Shown: positions 45,381 to 60,401, counted from the stretch's first letter. The stretch: 64,000 nt of DNA from Haliclystus octoradiatus (GCA_916610825.1 OU744447.1:35829024-35893023); one strand, 5' to 3'. Numbers and translations are program-made. The notes: generated by a model from the sequence alone, not told the origin.

Positions 45381-46820
45381 TCATACATCATAACATGAGC
45401 ATTTAAATATTACCATCGGCTATTGTATTTATATATCTTCGAAGCTGCAACTATGCATATCACGAATATGGCAAATAGAGTTGTGTTCGTTTTTCTATCA
45501 AATCAACTAATTTGTTCATAATCGTCCTTTTTTCATTCTACATCATTAAGGTTTACTAAATAGTACCTAGAAATATTGGTTACATAAGATGTATAACATA
45601 ATATCAATATCGAACTATTATAGCAATTTATTATAGAATTTTATTTCATTTTAAAAGAATGTTGATGCTATTAGTCTGGAAAATTTGATAACAAGAAGCA
45701 CTATGAGGTCATTTTTCACATAGTTTTTTACTTGTAAAATTCTATTATCAACGTTCTCTTAGTATTTTGATAGACTGCCATGAAAATCACAGGCCTACTT
45801 GCTGATATTGTTAAGTTCAAATTATATAGGCACATATACTATCATGTGATAATATTATCAGGTGTTATACTGTATAAATATTGCAATAAAGATTTGTGAA
45901 TCCGAACCTAAAGCGATTCAGATTCGGGTTGATAATCTTGGTCTTCGGATCGGATCGGATTTGGAGTGCTTTTTCATGGATAATTTCAGATTTCGAAACT
46001 TGACTGAGTATTTGTAACTTGTAATAATTAATGTGTTCTAGCTTCCTTTCAGCACATAAAATGCCTAAAATTGACCGACGGCCTTTTCGCCTAGCCTTCA
46101 AATATGCACTGATTCACACCACTATTTGTGGCTTGAAAAATTGCATTCCCTTTTCAACTTTGAGCCTGCAAATGGCTTTGGTCTATTTAATGCCTTTAAT
46201 ATGCCGTTGTCTATACTGTTCAATCGACTCAATTGATGTGAAATAATTAAATATTTATATGAAGGAGATGATTAAGATGTCTTGATTAATTGTACATCGT
46301 TTCAATGCTTATTGTGTCCTCCTCGAAAGTTCACTCTTCGTATTATACAGAGATAGTGTAGTGGTCTGTTTGTTGTCTTATAGATAATGTAACTTCTGTT
46401 TATCTCTACATGTGGATAATCAACTGTAATATATAATCACTCTCCCTTTCCTTGTAGCCGTTATAGGGCGAACACCCTAAATACACCACACATAATAACT
46501 ATGTAGTTTTATCTATGCCGTCTAAACCCTACAATGGTCAGCTTAGTTAATTGTTTAATTGTTTTTGCTATTTAGGATCTAAAAGTTTTATCACACAAGG
46601 TCCAGTATTGGACCTATACTAATTGCTAGTAACTAATAATAACAGAAAGTATTACTCAAAAATGAATAAGCTGTCTTGATAAAGTATAATTTGATGGATA
46701 GGAAGACCTCCACAACAATCTAATGACTTTGCTTGTTCTAAATATATCAGCCAATCGCTTCATTGCTATCAATTTAGCAAACAGCTGGCTGTAACAGGTT
46801 GCAATACGATATTCTTGAGA

Positions 46821-46828
46821 TTATATAC
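46821..46828 (+). promoter_or_regulatory. TATA-like box of orphan gene copy 1
   Basis: TTATATAC lies 70-77 bp before the first ATG of copy 1. The homologous position in copy 2 reads GAATAAAC, so the motif is not conserved. Inference only. Confidence 0.3.
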
Positions 46829-46897
46829 TATTATTCTGAAATGCAGGTCCCCATATGTGTGTTCACAAAATAGTACCATTGGAATTGATTCATCAAC

Positions 46898-48257
46898 ATG
46901 AGAGGACCCATCCGAATGTTTTTATTGAAGTGGCTTTCTCTTTCTTTTTTTTTTAATTTGGAATCATGTGAAGCAGATCCAACATGCCAATTTCCCTACC
47001 AGAAGACAGATGGTGAATATCTTGAGGCAAAAGAAGGATTATTCTACACAGCAACTCCTTTCAAAAGTTATTCAAACACGTCGATTGGAATATGCTCCAT
47101 GGTATTTACCGCAGAAGCAAAAGCTAAATCAATGAATGTTGTTGGTGGAAATCACAAAAATGTAACATGTCAATTAATTGAAACAAAAGTTAATGAGGAT
47201 CTTAAAGAACAAGGAGCTTTGATTAAGAGAGAAGATTCTATTTACTACGAAAAAGTTGAAAGTGAGTATAACTTTGCCTTTATTGATATTGTAAATCATA
47301 AAATATTTATATTTCTACAAAATGAAAATGTTTATGGTTGTCATGATGAATATGTGTACGTGAATGGTTTCGTGTCGCAGTAGAGGCACCGACCCGGGGG
47401 GTGGGTCTACTTTGATGATATTTTTTGACTTAGGTGTGTCATTTCAGCCAATATATGGAGTCCCCCCTGTGGACACAAACACTGTTTAACAGTGCTTCAA
47501 CTCTGCTCAGATTATAACTAAAATATATTTGACACTCACTCTCATTATTTATCACCTGAAAATCATGTGACTCTGAAAGTCTGATGGGATTTAGAATCAT
47601 ACGTAATAAAATCGACAATATAATGATAATTATGATTGATTAGTTAAATTTTTATGTTAATTATTATAATTTAGGGTGACATCATAACAAGACCGATATT
47701 GAAAATGTATTTAACTAACACTTTAACATCATCTTTCAATTGGCGACAATATAATACATTGCAATGATTTTTTTTCCATATTTATTTATCATATTTTAGA
47801 ATTCGTAAAAGCAACATCATTTCCTATCCATGTTGAAGGAAAAGACGATAGACCTGGAAGCTTCATATTCCAACGACCAACCGGGCTATACAAAATCAAA
47901 CTAAATCATTTGAACGGTGGAATTGCATGCACCGACAACCCTCCGATTGCGATGCCATTTGGATGTCACTGGGGTAATGCTGTAACACCGGTGTCCATAA
48001 CTGCATATCGGATGATGCTTCTGAAAGACTTTCGTGGTGGTGTAGTTGCAGGTGCTAATTCATTTAGCGATTACGATGGAAATGGTGTAAAAACAACATA
48101 TATTAGTACTTCAGAGTGTTTTATGTTGGTTCAAGGCTCCACGTATTCATTTTGGCACTGGCATGACTATAAAGACATCCATGAACAAGGAAAATCTGGA
48201 ATAACAACTTTTGAAGTTTTTGTGGAATTATGTGAAAAAAATAACGAGTGCATTTAA
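46898..48257 (+). CDS. Orphan secreted cysteine-containing protein, copy 1 (intact, two exons)
   Basis: Exon 1 is 46898-47261 and exon 2 is 47800-48257, joined by GT-AG in phase, giving 273 aa. I do not recognise the family. The ORF starts MRGPIR, but only the second methionine (46916, MFLLKWLSLSFFF) is shared with copy 2, so translation probably starts there; this forms a good signal peptide with cleavage around ESCEA. The mature part has spaced cysteines (PTCQF, GICSMVF, VTCQLI, GIACTDN, FGCHWG, SECFML, ELCEK, NECI), an N-glycosylation site (NHKNVTC) and no membrane segment, so it is predicted to be extracellular. The segment FECMLVQGSTY-like tail and PFGCHWGN are strongly conserved between the copies, suggesting past selection. 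The poly(A) signal is AATAAA at 48399. Confidence 0.7.
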
Positions 48258-48398
48258 TCAAGATAATACCAATACAATGAAGATAATACGACTAGAGTTC
48301 TTTAATTTTGAAAGACACCAGCATTTTATTGGAATGGAAAAGGAAATCCCAGTGAACGGCAATCAATAACCTCCAATAACATGTATATATTTAATTAC

Positions 48399-48404
48399 AA
48401 TAAA
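48399..48404 (+). terminator. Poly(A) signal AATAAA, orphan gene copy 1
   Basis: AATAAA 142 bp after the stop codon; the same signal is conserved at 60402-60407 in copy 2. Confidence 0.55.
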
Positions 48405-48469
48405 CATTTAACAAACTCTGAATCATAATGGACATCATTATTTAAACAGCAGTAACACTGCTATTTATA

Positions 48470-49407
<938 letters not shown>

Positions 49408-49626
49408 TATAATTAAAAAGTAGTTGCATAATCTATTTGAGTTTTTGGGCTCTATACCACTATATTGTATTAAACAATAAAGTCATTGATGTATGTATGT
49501 TTATAATTGTCACATAAAATAATAGTCTATATTTACCTTTATTACTACAATATTGGAAATGTATTTGCTAAGCAATGAACTGATGGTGAAACAATATATG
49601 TAGTACCAATGTCAACTGTTACTTAC

Positions 49627-49715
49627 AACCCCTGCGAAACAGTTCAGGAGTTCACGAATAGTACATGAACATTAATGGCCCCAACTTTCATAAACTGTTC
49701 ATGAACTCAGGGGTA
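49627..49715. mobile_element. GTTCATGAAC MITE, short copy
   Basis: ACCCCTGCGAAACAGTTCAG at the left and TAAACTGTTCATGAACTCAG at the right. Confidence 0.55.
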
Positions 49716-49719
49716 TGTC

Positions 49720-50500
49720 CGTCAATAACTCGGAAAAATAGAATAAGAGACTCATTGTGATACAAAATACAACAGGATGAGGGGTCTATCTTAGTCTAAG
49801 AGTCTAAGTTCTGTATTTTGTTAAAACATATCACTGTTTGCACATAGCTCATGACATTTGGAACATGTAAATATACGAAAGTGTAAAAGCAAGCATTACT
49901 TAAATATCATTGATATTAGAATATTAGTCTATGGCAGCTAATATTTTTGATTCTGAAAACAGAAAATTGGATATAAATTGTTTATATTTGTTTAAATGAT
50001 AGCACAATAGAATTAGTAAATCATGTTTTGGGAATTTCAAATGATATTTACAATGATTGTGTTTGTTTTAGTAGGTTAAGTAATTCAAGTATTTTTATAA
50101 ATTGATGTAGTAGCTAAATTTGTAAACCCAAATGTAAACAATGACGTAATGCCGACTTGGCTAGTTGTGTATGTATTTTTAAATATGATATAATTGTGAT
50201 TATTGTTTTGCTTAGACATGTGAATTTGTAAACATATAAAATATATCAAATAGCTTAGATTATTTAGTAGATGGAGAAACGTTTGAACCAAGAAGCAGAA
50301 ATGTATAAACTAGTATGTGAAATGTGAACATTGTGATGGTAAAAATAGAAATTAATGATAAGAATTATTGACTGGTTAATAATTATTGTCTTCGACGGAT
50401 CATTTACTCAAGTGAAAATAGTTTAAGCAGATCAATCAGGGGATTTGACGAATTAAACGAAACAAATCAGAGTCATCGCATTAGCAGTATATAACAGTAC
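49720..50500. other. Intergenic, nothing recognised
   Basis: AT-rich spacer between duplication copy 1 and the AAT array; only chance ORFs (50085-50291 minus). Confidence 0.45.
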
Positions 50501-50507
50501 TAACAAC

Positions 50508-50600
50508 CCCTGTCAAAAACAATGAGTTCATGAAGAGTTCATGAACAGTTCATGATCACTCCTTGAACATTTTCATATCTGTAAATGACTGTACTAAAAA
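50508..50600. mobile_element. GTTCATGAAC MITE fragment
   Basis: ACCCCTGTCAAAAACAATGA followed by repeated GTTCATGAA. Resembles the copy at 53332-53470. Confidence 0.5.
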
Positions 50601-50953
50601 CCCCTGTTTCATTCATTTTTATTTATTTATTTAACTTCGTATTTTACTGTGGCAATACAAGAATGCCGCAGTTACCGCGTGGGTACGTTTTACAAAATAA
50701 CGAGTTAAAGCCTATTTATATACTGACGTGATTTGCACGTTTAAAAATTTGAATTAAAAAAAAAAGATAATAATAATAGTAATAATAATAAATCTATAAG
50801 TGCTGTGATAATTAAAGTAGAAAATAGTTGATGAAATTAATTTGATAAAACTATCTGTGCTATTTACTTACATGATGATTATAATAAATTAATATATTTA
50901 TATATATATATATATTTTTTTTTTAATAATGAATAATTAAGAAAAAAAAAAAA

Positions 50954-52061
<1,108 letters not shown>

Positions 52062-52118
52062 TAAGTTAGTAAGTATATTATCATGATCAGATTATTACGA
52101 TTATTAGCAAAGACTGTT

Positions 52119-53325
52119 TTATATGTAACATGTTTTGATGGAGCATAAGTCAATTTGGGAAAGTTTATTTTTTATTGTCTTCCTATTGCTTGAAAATAGT
52201 ATAGGATGATCCTTTGAGATTGTGTTGTAAAGGCGGGCACCTAGCACACACGGAGAGTTCATACCGTAACAGGTACTATTCTTTGGTATTTTGAAATTTC
52301 CCCTTGTTGCTTGCCTGGTGTTTCCTTCAACGAATGTGAATAGTTTCTTGATGTAACTAGGGGCTTTCTCTGTCTTCACATCGTGACACATCATTCTGCT
52401 GATTCTGCACATTGCTGTCTCAAGGAACTGAATGCCAGACCGATGTCTTCAAAGCAATCTGCGGTGGGTTTTGTTTTAATACTACCCAGTAACAAGCGGA
52501 TCGTCCTTCCAAGACATTTGTCAATCCTGTTTTGTAGGGTTTTACTAAGGCTATGTAGAAGAACGCTTGAATAAACAAAATGAGGCAGTATGAATGTCTT
52601 GATGATACGAACTTTTGTGTGATGAGGATTGAAATTTCTTGTCCTTGCCATACAACATGCCTTAGGCATTGATGTTTTGCATATGTAGTTCACATGGTCT
52701 TTATGAGTGAGTTTGTTGTCAAGTGTAAAATCAAGTATCACCAACGATTCTTTGGCTCTACCAATACACCTCCCACTTTTATGACTGCGTGCTCATATAT
52801 GGTTTTACTGCCAAGCATGATCCATTGTCTTTTCGAGGAATTCATCAAGAGTAGATTGTCCTTGAACCAATTTGAGATAGTTGAAAGGTCGTGTTGTATT
52901 TCATTTTTTAATTGTGTTTGATCTTTGTGATATACAGTTGTGTCATCAGCGTATTGGCGAATTTGGCAATGTTGGATGAAGAGGTGAAGATCATTGGTGA
53001 ATATATTGAATAGTAATGGGCCTAACACACTCCCTTGAGGTACACCTCCTTTGACGTTTCCCCATGTGGATAATTTGTCCATAATCTTTACCCTCTGGCG
53101 TCTCTCGTTTAGATAACTTGATGCCAATGACTTAGCATTGTTTGTGAATCCGTAAGCATCCAGTTTGGCTAAAAGAAGACCATGATGAGCGGTGTCAAAA
53201 GCTTTGCTAAGGTCAATAGCTACAGCCGATACATGCTTTTTGACGTCCAGAGCTTTTAGCCAGTCTTCTGTAACCTTCACTACTGGTGGTACACGAATGG
53301 CCTTGTAAGTACCCAGATAGAGTTT
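52119..53325 (-). pseudogene. 5'-truncated LINE reverse transcriptase, frameshifted (CR1/Jockey-like)
   Basis: This is the RT domain of a non-LTR retrotransposon. Segment 1 (53280-52738) has VSAVAIDLSKAFDTAHHGLL (motif A, catalytic Asp), GGVPQGSVLGPLLFNIFTND and the catalytic YADD box. Segment 2 (52744-52391) is in another frame and carries the thumb-like ILDFTLDNKLTHKDHV and the downstream region. Segment 3 (52412-52119), again another frame, has the C-terminal GARLYNTI block. Two frame breaks, near 52,740 and 52,400, show it is dead. No endonuclease or ORF1 remains; the 5' break is at about 53,325 next to a MITE. Its 3' end faces the AAT array. Confidence 0.88.
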
Positions 53326-53331
53326 CGTTAT

Positions 53332-53470
53332 CCCCTGTCAAAAAACAATGAGTTCATGAACAGTTCATGAACATTGATGTGTCTATGACTGTTACAACAA
53401 CCACTATAAGAATATATATGTCCTTGAACCGGTCGGGAATTCTAGTTCATGAACTCATCAATGTTATCAC
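53332..53470. mobile_element. GTTCATGAAC MITE at the LINE truncation point
   Basis: CCCCTGTCAAAAAACAATGA, then AGTTCATGAACAGTTCATGA, and an opposing TAGTTCATGAACTCATCAAT at the right. Confidence 0.55.
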
Positions 53471-53653
53471 AGAGGAATTAGAAAATCGGCTTTGGTATGT
53501 ATATTCTTGAATGTAATCCATGTAAAGAATAACTTTATCATGTGTGAAAGTTTTGGAGCGAATTCATAGCCATTGTATAGACTTGGCAGTCCCATAACGT
53601 TTTTCTACATATAACAATAAATTGATAATAATATCTTCTTTTCAGCTAACTAC

Positions 53654-53890
53654 TAGCCTGCGTTACAGACCGCGATACTGATTACAATACGTTTTATTTT
53701 AGGCTTCGTAGCTATGACAATTAATTGATCGAGCAGAGGTGATGAATTTATTATCTAAGAACAATAGATTTACCATGCATTGATCAGAAACTTCCGCTCT
53801 AGGTTTTTGAGAAGTGGCTGGACAGAGAACTGCGCAAATCACACAGACCTCATTCTTTTGTGCATGAATCGCGGTCTGTAACGCAGACTA
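53654..53890. mobile_element. TAGCCTGCGT element (copy 3)
   Basis: TAGCCTGCGTTACAGACCGC at the left pairs with GCGGTCTGTAACGCAGACTA at the right. The 9 bp flanks (GCTAACTAC, TTAACTGAT) share only TAACT, so the duplication has decayed or the boundary shifted. Confidence 0.7.
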
Positions 53891-54414
53891 TTAACTGATA
53901 CATGATAACTATACATACTAACTATACATGATAACTGATAGTCACCCTGTAAGCAAAACCTTTGTTTATTGAGGGACAGAAACATATTTAAACAGACGAA
54001 TAATAACATTTGTGTACCGACGAGGAATCGAACCCCAACTAGTTTCTGTTGGAATAAATAGATAATGTCGGAAGATTTTATAGTATTTAATTATTCTCTA
54101 CCTTTATTTTTCTTTGAACTGGACATCAAAATGACAAGTTTTCATCAAATAAACCCTCTTGCGCTCTATGAATCTAGTACTCGTAGTAAGCTGTGCACCA
54201 ATTGTTTGTTAAAAAAAAAAGTGTAATTTACATACAGCATAATTTATCGGGCATTTGTGTTTCTCTGTCTGCTACCGATTTGTTCATATGTGTTGGAATG
54301 AAATCGGGAGATAGCGAGATAAGATTAGCCTCACTACTATGTCACTACATTCATACAATATGGTAAACTTCTGAGTAAAGTTGCGATTACTGCAAAAATT
54401 TCGGGAGTGCCTAA

Positions 54415-54486
54415 AACCTAGACCCAGATCCAGACCCAGACCCAGGCTCAGACCCAGACCAGCAGCCTAAAACCCAGACTCAGACG
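54415..54486 (+). repeat. AGACCC hexamer repeat
   Basis: CTAGACCCAGATCCAGACCC and related GACCCA units recur irregularly for about 70 bp. Confidence 0.7.
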
Positions 54487-56199
54487 GGATTGATTTTGAA
54501 GTCTACTTTTCGTAGTGTAAACAGGAGAATTGTTTCTTAAATTTCACTCAAATCGATAGAGAAACATTATATTATCATCTGTTGTAAAATCTATGGTGAT
54601 TAACGCAACAGTTTGATAGCTGGGCAGTTCGGATATTGGTCGATAAAAATTGATTGAACACAAACCAGCCTAATTTCTTCATGCCCAACGTCCATAATAA
54701 ATGTCGCAACGTCTCATACGAACATTCGACCTCAGATTAAAAGAATATAATCATAAAAAAATATTGCCTTCTGGCTAGTTGTGACTTTGTGAGGGCACTA
54801 AATTAAAGGATATAGCTCGAATATCCAGGGTATGTATATTAAGTAATAAAAGCTAGGTACTTCTAGTTGTACCCGGGGTCACGTGTCTAACTATTTGTTA
54901 AATACAGGCTTTGCTGTGCAGATTTAAGGTCCATTTGCTGTTTTAAATTTCATTCAAATTCATATAATTTTTTTGAAACAGCATAGTTGATAGAGTACTT
55001 ATTTTACCTACATTTCAATTGTACAATCATTTTTATGATAAGTAAAAAATATGTTTTAAAATCAAAGAAACGTATAGACATATTCATGGGGTGGTGATAT
55101 CAGCAATCTATAGAGCGCAGCACAAACGCTTTTAAACAGACTTTTAGATTTATTAATGAAACAAATGCCGTTTATTACTTTCTTAAAAATCGAAACATAA
55201 ACATTTCGCTTTTAAAAAGGCTATTTTAATATGTAATTTGTTAGAACACTTTGTTTTGAGATTATAGCAACGTTTGATGTTGGAATCAACAATCTATCGC
55301 GGGACATAAAAGAATTAAACTTGCAAGAAATTTCAAAATAACGTTGGCGTTCAACTAATTCGGATAAATCTTCAAAGTTTGGAGAGATTATCAGTCTACA
55401 GTCTAAAATTACAGAGTTCATAGATGAGATCCAAGTAAGAAAGAAGAATGAGATCCAAATAAGAAAGATACGAGCGGCATAATCTCCGACAACATTTATA
55501 TACATAATTGCGGGTTCTCTGAGCTAATACACCAATAAATAATAAGCTAACAATCATATTTTCTCAAAGGAGAATGTAAACCCGATAAGAATAAAACATA
55601 AATTGTCTTTTATTCGAAATAATACTGACAAAGAAAGATCATTTCATATCGTGATCAAATGCATGGTAAAGTAGATTCATTTTCTACATAGTAAATTATC
55701 CTTTTCGTCAGACATCATAACATGAGCATTTAAACATTGCCATTGGCTATGGTATTTGAATATCTTTGAAGCTGCACTAAACATTTCTAATCTATAAATC
55801 ATCTCGTCCGTTTCAGGAAATTCTGAATAAATATGCATATCACGAATGTGGCAAAATGAGTTGCTTTCGTTTTTCTATCAAAATAACTAATTTATTTATA
55901 ATCGTTTTTTTTATATTGGTTACAAGATGTATAACATAATATCAATATCAAATTATTATAGCAATTTTAAAACTTCATTTCATTTTAAAAGAATGTTGAT
56001 GCTCCCATTCTTGAACATTTGATAGCAAGAAGCACTCGGAGGCTCATTTTTCACATCTTGTTTTACTTATAAAATTCTATTATCAACGAATTCTTAGTAT
56101 TTTGATAGGCTGCCATAAAAATCACAGGCCTACTTGCTGAGATTGTTAAGATCAAAAATATATAGGCACATTTACTACCATATGATAATATTATCAGAT

Positions 56200-56612
56200 G
56201 ATAAGCCATGGGCAAACGACGGCTAATTTTGCGCAACAAATCTGTTTTTGTCTGACGTGTGTTTTTCGTGTTCTGAAGCAGTCTTTTCAAGAGCGGCTAA
56301 ACGGGCCCGACTTTCACAAGACTGTTCTAGAAAAACTCAGACTGAGCATAAAAAGAAGCCATGAAATAACCACAACATCGAAAGAGTTCCATACATTTCG
56401 AACGAAATGGTTCGAAAAGGATAACGAATACGTTGGATAACAAAAATCCTTGGAAAGACTTGGAAAATGTTTGATGGCCATCAAACACGATGCGACAAAT
56501 AAAATACACGATGCAACACGTCAGACAAAATCGAAAGGGTGGCTAAACCACAAGGATTTTCGAAGGATTTAAAAGTTGCGCAAATGTTGTCGTCGTTTTC
56601 CCAGGGCTTTAT
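56200..56612. mobile_element. Inverted-repeat insertion specific to duplication copy 2
   Basis: ATAAGCCATGGGCAAACGAC...TTGCGCAAC at the left is answered by GTTGCGCAAATG...CGTTTTCCCAGGGCTTTAT. It is absent from the aligned position in copy 1 (near 45,868), which dates it after the duplication. Confidence 0.65.
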
Positions 56613-57777
56613 ACTCTTTATATATTGCAATAAAGATTTTTGAATCCGAACCTAACGCAGTCCGATCGTATCGGATCAGATTCGGGTTGATATTTTTGCT
56701 CTTCGGATCGGATCGGATTTGAAGTGCTTTTTTATGGATTATTTCAGCTTTCGAAACTTGACAGAGTATTTGTAATTTGTAATAATCAATGTATTCTAGC
56801 TTCTTTCCAGCACAGAAAATGCATAAAATTGACCGGCGGCCTTTGCGCTTGGTCTTCATGTATGCACTGATTCACACCACTATTTTTAGCATGGAAACTT
56901 GCATTCACTATTTAACTTTGAGCCTGGAAATCGCTTTGGTCTATTTAATGCCTTTAATATGCCGTTGTCTATACTGTTCAATCGACTCAATTGATGTGAA
57001 ATAATTAAATATTTATATGAAGGAGATGATTAAGATGTCTTGATTAATTGTGCATCGCATCAATGCGTATTGTGTCTCAGGTTCTGCCCCAAAGTTCACT
57101 CTCCGTATTGTACAGTGATATTCAGCTTAGTCGATTGTTTAATTATAAATGATCTGAAAGTTTTAATACTCAAGGTCCAGTATTGGATCTACACTAATTG
57201 CTAGAAACTAATAGTAATAGAAAGTATTATTCAAAAATGATGTCATGAAAGAGTATAATTTGATGGGTAGGAAGACCACTGCAACAATCTAGTGACTTTT
57301 CTTGTTCTAAATATATCAGCCAATCGTTTTATTGTCATCAATTGAGCAAACAGCTGACTGTAACAGGTTTCAATACGATATTCTTGAGAATAAACAATTA
57401 TTCTGAAATACAGGTTCCGCATATGTGTGCTCACAAAATAGTGCCTTTGGAATTCGATTCATCGACACGAGAGGACACATAAAAATGTTTTTATCGAAGT
57501 GGCTTTCTACTTCTATTCTATTTTATTTGGAATCTTGCAAAGCAGATCCAACATGTCAGTTTCCCTACCAACAGTCAGATGGTGAATATTTTAAGGCAGA
57601 AGAAGGACTATTCTACACTGCAACTCCTTTTAAGAGTTATTCAAACACTTCGATTGGAAAATGCTTCATGGTATTTACCGCAGAAGCAAAAGCTAAATCA
57701 ATGAATGTTGTTGGTGTTAATCACAAAAATGTAACATGTCAATTAATTGAAACAAAAGTTAATAAGGATCTTAAAGA

Positions 57778-58776
57778 CCATAAAATGACCAGCAGCCTTT
57801 GTATATTTTAGTCTTTGAAATCTGGACCCAGATTTCAATCACTCGTTTTCATGATGCACGGCCCGCCTTTGTGTCTCCTTTGCACACACGCGCGATTTTG
57901 CAAAACATTTCGTAAAACGAAAATGGAAACATTCTGTTATTTCAAGTTATTTATCAACGAACTGGTTTGGCAAGTTGCAAGAGCAACAGAGGTGGACGTC
58001 GTAAGGGCTTTCGACGCTTGAATAAATGTGTACCACGAAAATCAATTCACTTGCTACTAGCGTCATACGAATTGAGGAAGGAAAACGGAGTTGAAAGCTA
58101 CAACTGAACTCGACTGGTGATTCAAAATTTCATGTTGGTGTGTACTTGATACAAGAATATTAGGGATTGAAAGAACGGGAAGAGATTTTTTAGTATTCAA
58201 AATCGAAACTTATCGCCGAAACAAAATGAAATTATAACACTATGCAGGTGAATTCGATTTTTAATACGGATACTTTGATCATTGACTCCAAATTATGTTT
58301 GTAAACACGTAGGCTTCGTCTAAAAATAGTTCGTTACATACCTATGTATGTTTTATATTGCATTGTTTTTCTGCAGTATATATGCACGTAAATTGTAAAA
58401 TTTAGAATCATATGAATTTATTTAGTGTTGATTTGAAAGTACATTTTATCCAAGTTGTTTTGATTTGCGTCAAACTTCTCAGACAGATAATCGGACTGTG
58501 ACATTCCGCTATTTATTTTTGAGCCGTATACATTTGTTGGCTATCTATAGCCATAGACTTTGCGTTTCGACAAGTAAGAATTCAATTGAGAATTATCCAA
58601 AATTGAAATTGATAAACCAGACTATTTTCTCGGGCTTTCTGTCGTGTCTTTCCATAGCAACAGCCACGAGGACAATCCTCTGACGTGAGCGCTGACGTCA
58701 CTTTCCAGAGGATCAGCCTCGTTTCTTTTAATCAAGACAACAAAACAAAGCAAAGGCTGCTGGTCATTCGAAACTC
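57778..58776. mobile_element. 1 kb TIR element inserted in exon 1 of copy 2
   Basis: AATGACCAGCAGCCTTTG near the left end and CAAAGGCTGCTGGTCATT near the right end are perfect inverted repeats. CTTAAAGA (57770-57777) and TTTAAAGA (58777-58784) look like an 8 bp hAT-type target duplication. Copy 1 has an uninterrupted reading at this place (CTTAAAGAACAAGG). Confidence 0.8.
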
Positions 58777-59077
58777 TTTAAAGAACATGGAGTTTTGATT
58801 AAGATAGGAGATTCTATTTATTACGAAAAAGCTGAAAGTGAGTATAACTTTGCCTTTATTGATATTGTAAATCATAAAATATTTATATTTCTACAAAATG
58901 AAAATGTTTATTGTTGTCATGCTGAATATGTGCACCTGAATGGTTTCGTGTCGCAGTGAGGACAGATACCAGCGGGTGGGGCTACTTTGATGATATTTTT
59001 TGACTTGCGTGTGTTCATAGTGTGTTATTTCAGCCAATATATAGAGTCCCCCCTTCTGGGGACACAAACACCATCAT

Positions 59078-59510
59078 CATCAGCATCTTCATTTATTCAG
59101 GAAACCTTCAAGTTAGCCTCATTCCATCACGGCACTCATTTCCGCGCGGCACTCCAGTGCGCCAATTTTATTAGGCTCTCACTGGAGCGCCACGCTGAAA
59201 TGAGGGCCGTGATTGAATGAGTCTACTTTTAAGTTTACATAAACTCTTTTTCAAAGGACTGATTAGGCTATACACTACAACATACATATACATAAGCAGG
59301 AAATAAAAACATTAACAAAAGATAAGAGGTAAATTTTAGTATTAACAAAAAAAAATAGAAAATGAAATAAAGTTTTATCATTCCATCATATGGTTCTTGA
59401 GGAGACATTTAAAACCGATCCTTTTTGAGATTTCCTTCATTGCAGACGGCAGATCATTCCATTTGTGAGCACCAGCGTATTAATATGAATGGCGATGGCT
59501 TGATTTAATT
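59078..59510 (-). mobile_element. LINE 3'-end fragment in the intron of copy 2
   Basis: On the minus strand the end at about 59,490-59,380 reads WNDLPSAMKEISKR..FKCLLKNH, the typical C-terminus of Jockey/CR1-type reverse transcriptases (WNxLP...FKxxLK). The insertion is absent from the copy 1 intron. Confidence 0.6.
59117..59222. mobile_element. Hairpin MITE nested in the LINE fragment
   Basis: CTCATTCCATCACGGCACTC...CACTCCAGTG pairs with CACTGGAGCGCC...GAGGGCCGTGATTGAATGAG, 42 bp arms with few mismatches. Confidence 0.65.
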
Positions 59511-60401
59511 TAACAGTGCTTCAATTCTACTCAGATTATAACTAAAACATGTTTGACACTCACTCTCATTATTTATCACATGATAATCATGTGACTCTGA
59601 TGGAAATTAGAATCATACGTAATAAATTGGACAATCTAATGAGAATTATGATTGATTAGTTAGATTTTTATGCTAATTATTATAATTTATGGTAACATCA
59701 TAAAAAGACCGATATTGAAAATATATTTAACTGACAATTTAATATCATCTTTCAATTGGCGACAATATAATACATTACAATGATTTGTTTCCATATATAT
59801 TTATCATATTCTAGAGCTCGTAAAAGCAACTTCATCTCCTATCGATGTTGAAGGAAAAGACGATAGACCTGGAAGCTTCATATTCCAACTACCAACCGGG
59901 CTATACAAAATCAAACTAAATCATTTGAATGGTGGAATTGCATGCATCCAGAACCCTCCGATTGCCATGCCATTTGGATGTCACTGGGGTAATGTTGCCG
60001 TAATTGCAAATCGGATGATGCTGGTAAGGGAATTTCGTGGTGATGTAGTAGCAGGTGCTGATTCCTTTACTAATTTTGATGGTAATGGTGTAAGAACTAC
60101 ATATGTCAGTACTTCAGAGTGTTTTATGTTGGTTCAAGGCTCCACTTACTCAGTTTGGCACAAGCATGACTTTAACAACTTCGATGAACATAGGAAATCT
60201 GGTATAACATCTTTTGAAGTGTTTGTGAAATTATGTGAAAAAATAACGAGTGCATTTAATTAAGATAATAATAATACAACTAAGATAATCCTACTAGATT
60301 TCTTTTAATTTTGAAAGACACCAGCATTTTATTGGAATGGAAAAGGAAATCCCAGCAAACAGCAATTAATAACCGCAAATAACATGTATATATTTAACTA
60401 C

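Larger units (their letters stand above)
57485..60263 (+). pseudogene. Orphan secreted protein gene, copy 2, exon broken by a 1 kb insertion
   Basis: Exon 1 is 57485-57777 and 58785-58837, split by an insertion; exon 2 is 59815-60263. The surviving parts keep the signal peptide (MFLSKWLSTSILFYLESC), the PTCQFPYQ, LFYTATPFKSYSNTSIG and FGCHWGN blocks, and the exon 2 tail. Translation enters the insertion and stops after a few codons (HKMTSSLCIF). The second exon also has one A fewer than copy 1 in the run before AACGAG, so its last residues become ITSAFN in place of NNECI, losing the terminal cysteine. Unless the insertion is spliced out, only a truncated N-terminal peptide is made. Confidence 0.75.

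Noticed and set aside
45865..46246. ORFs conserved between the two duplication copies (also 56569-57004)
   Set aside because: Conserved because the DNA is duplicated; both strands are open and both have frame-neutral drift, so not evidence for a gene.
58673..58710. CRE-like TGACGTCA as promoter of orphan copy 2
   Set aside because: It lies inside the 1 kb exonic insertion, so it belongs to the mobile element.
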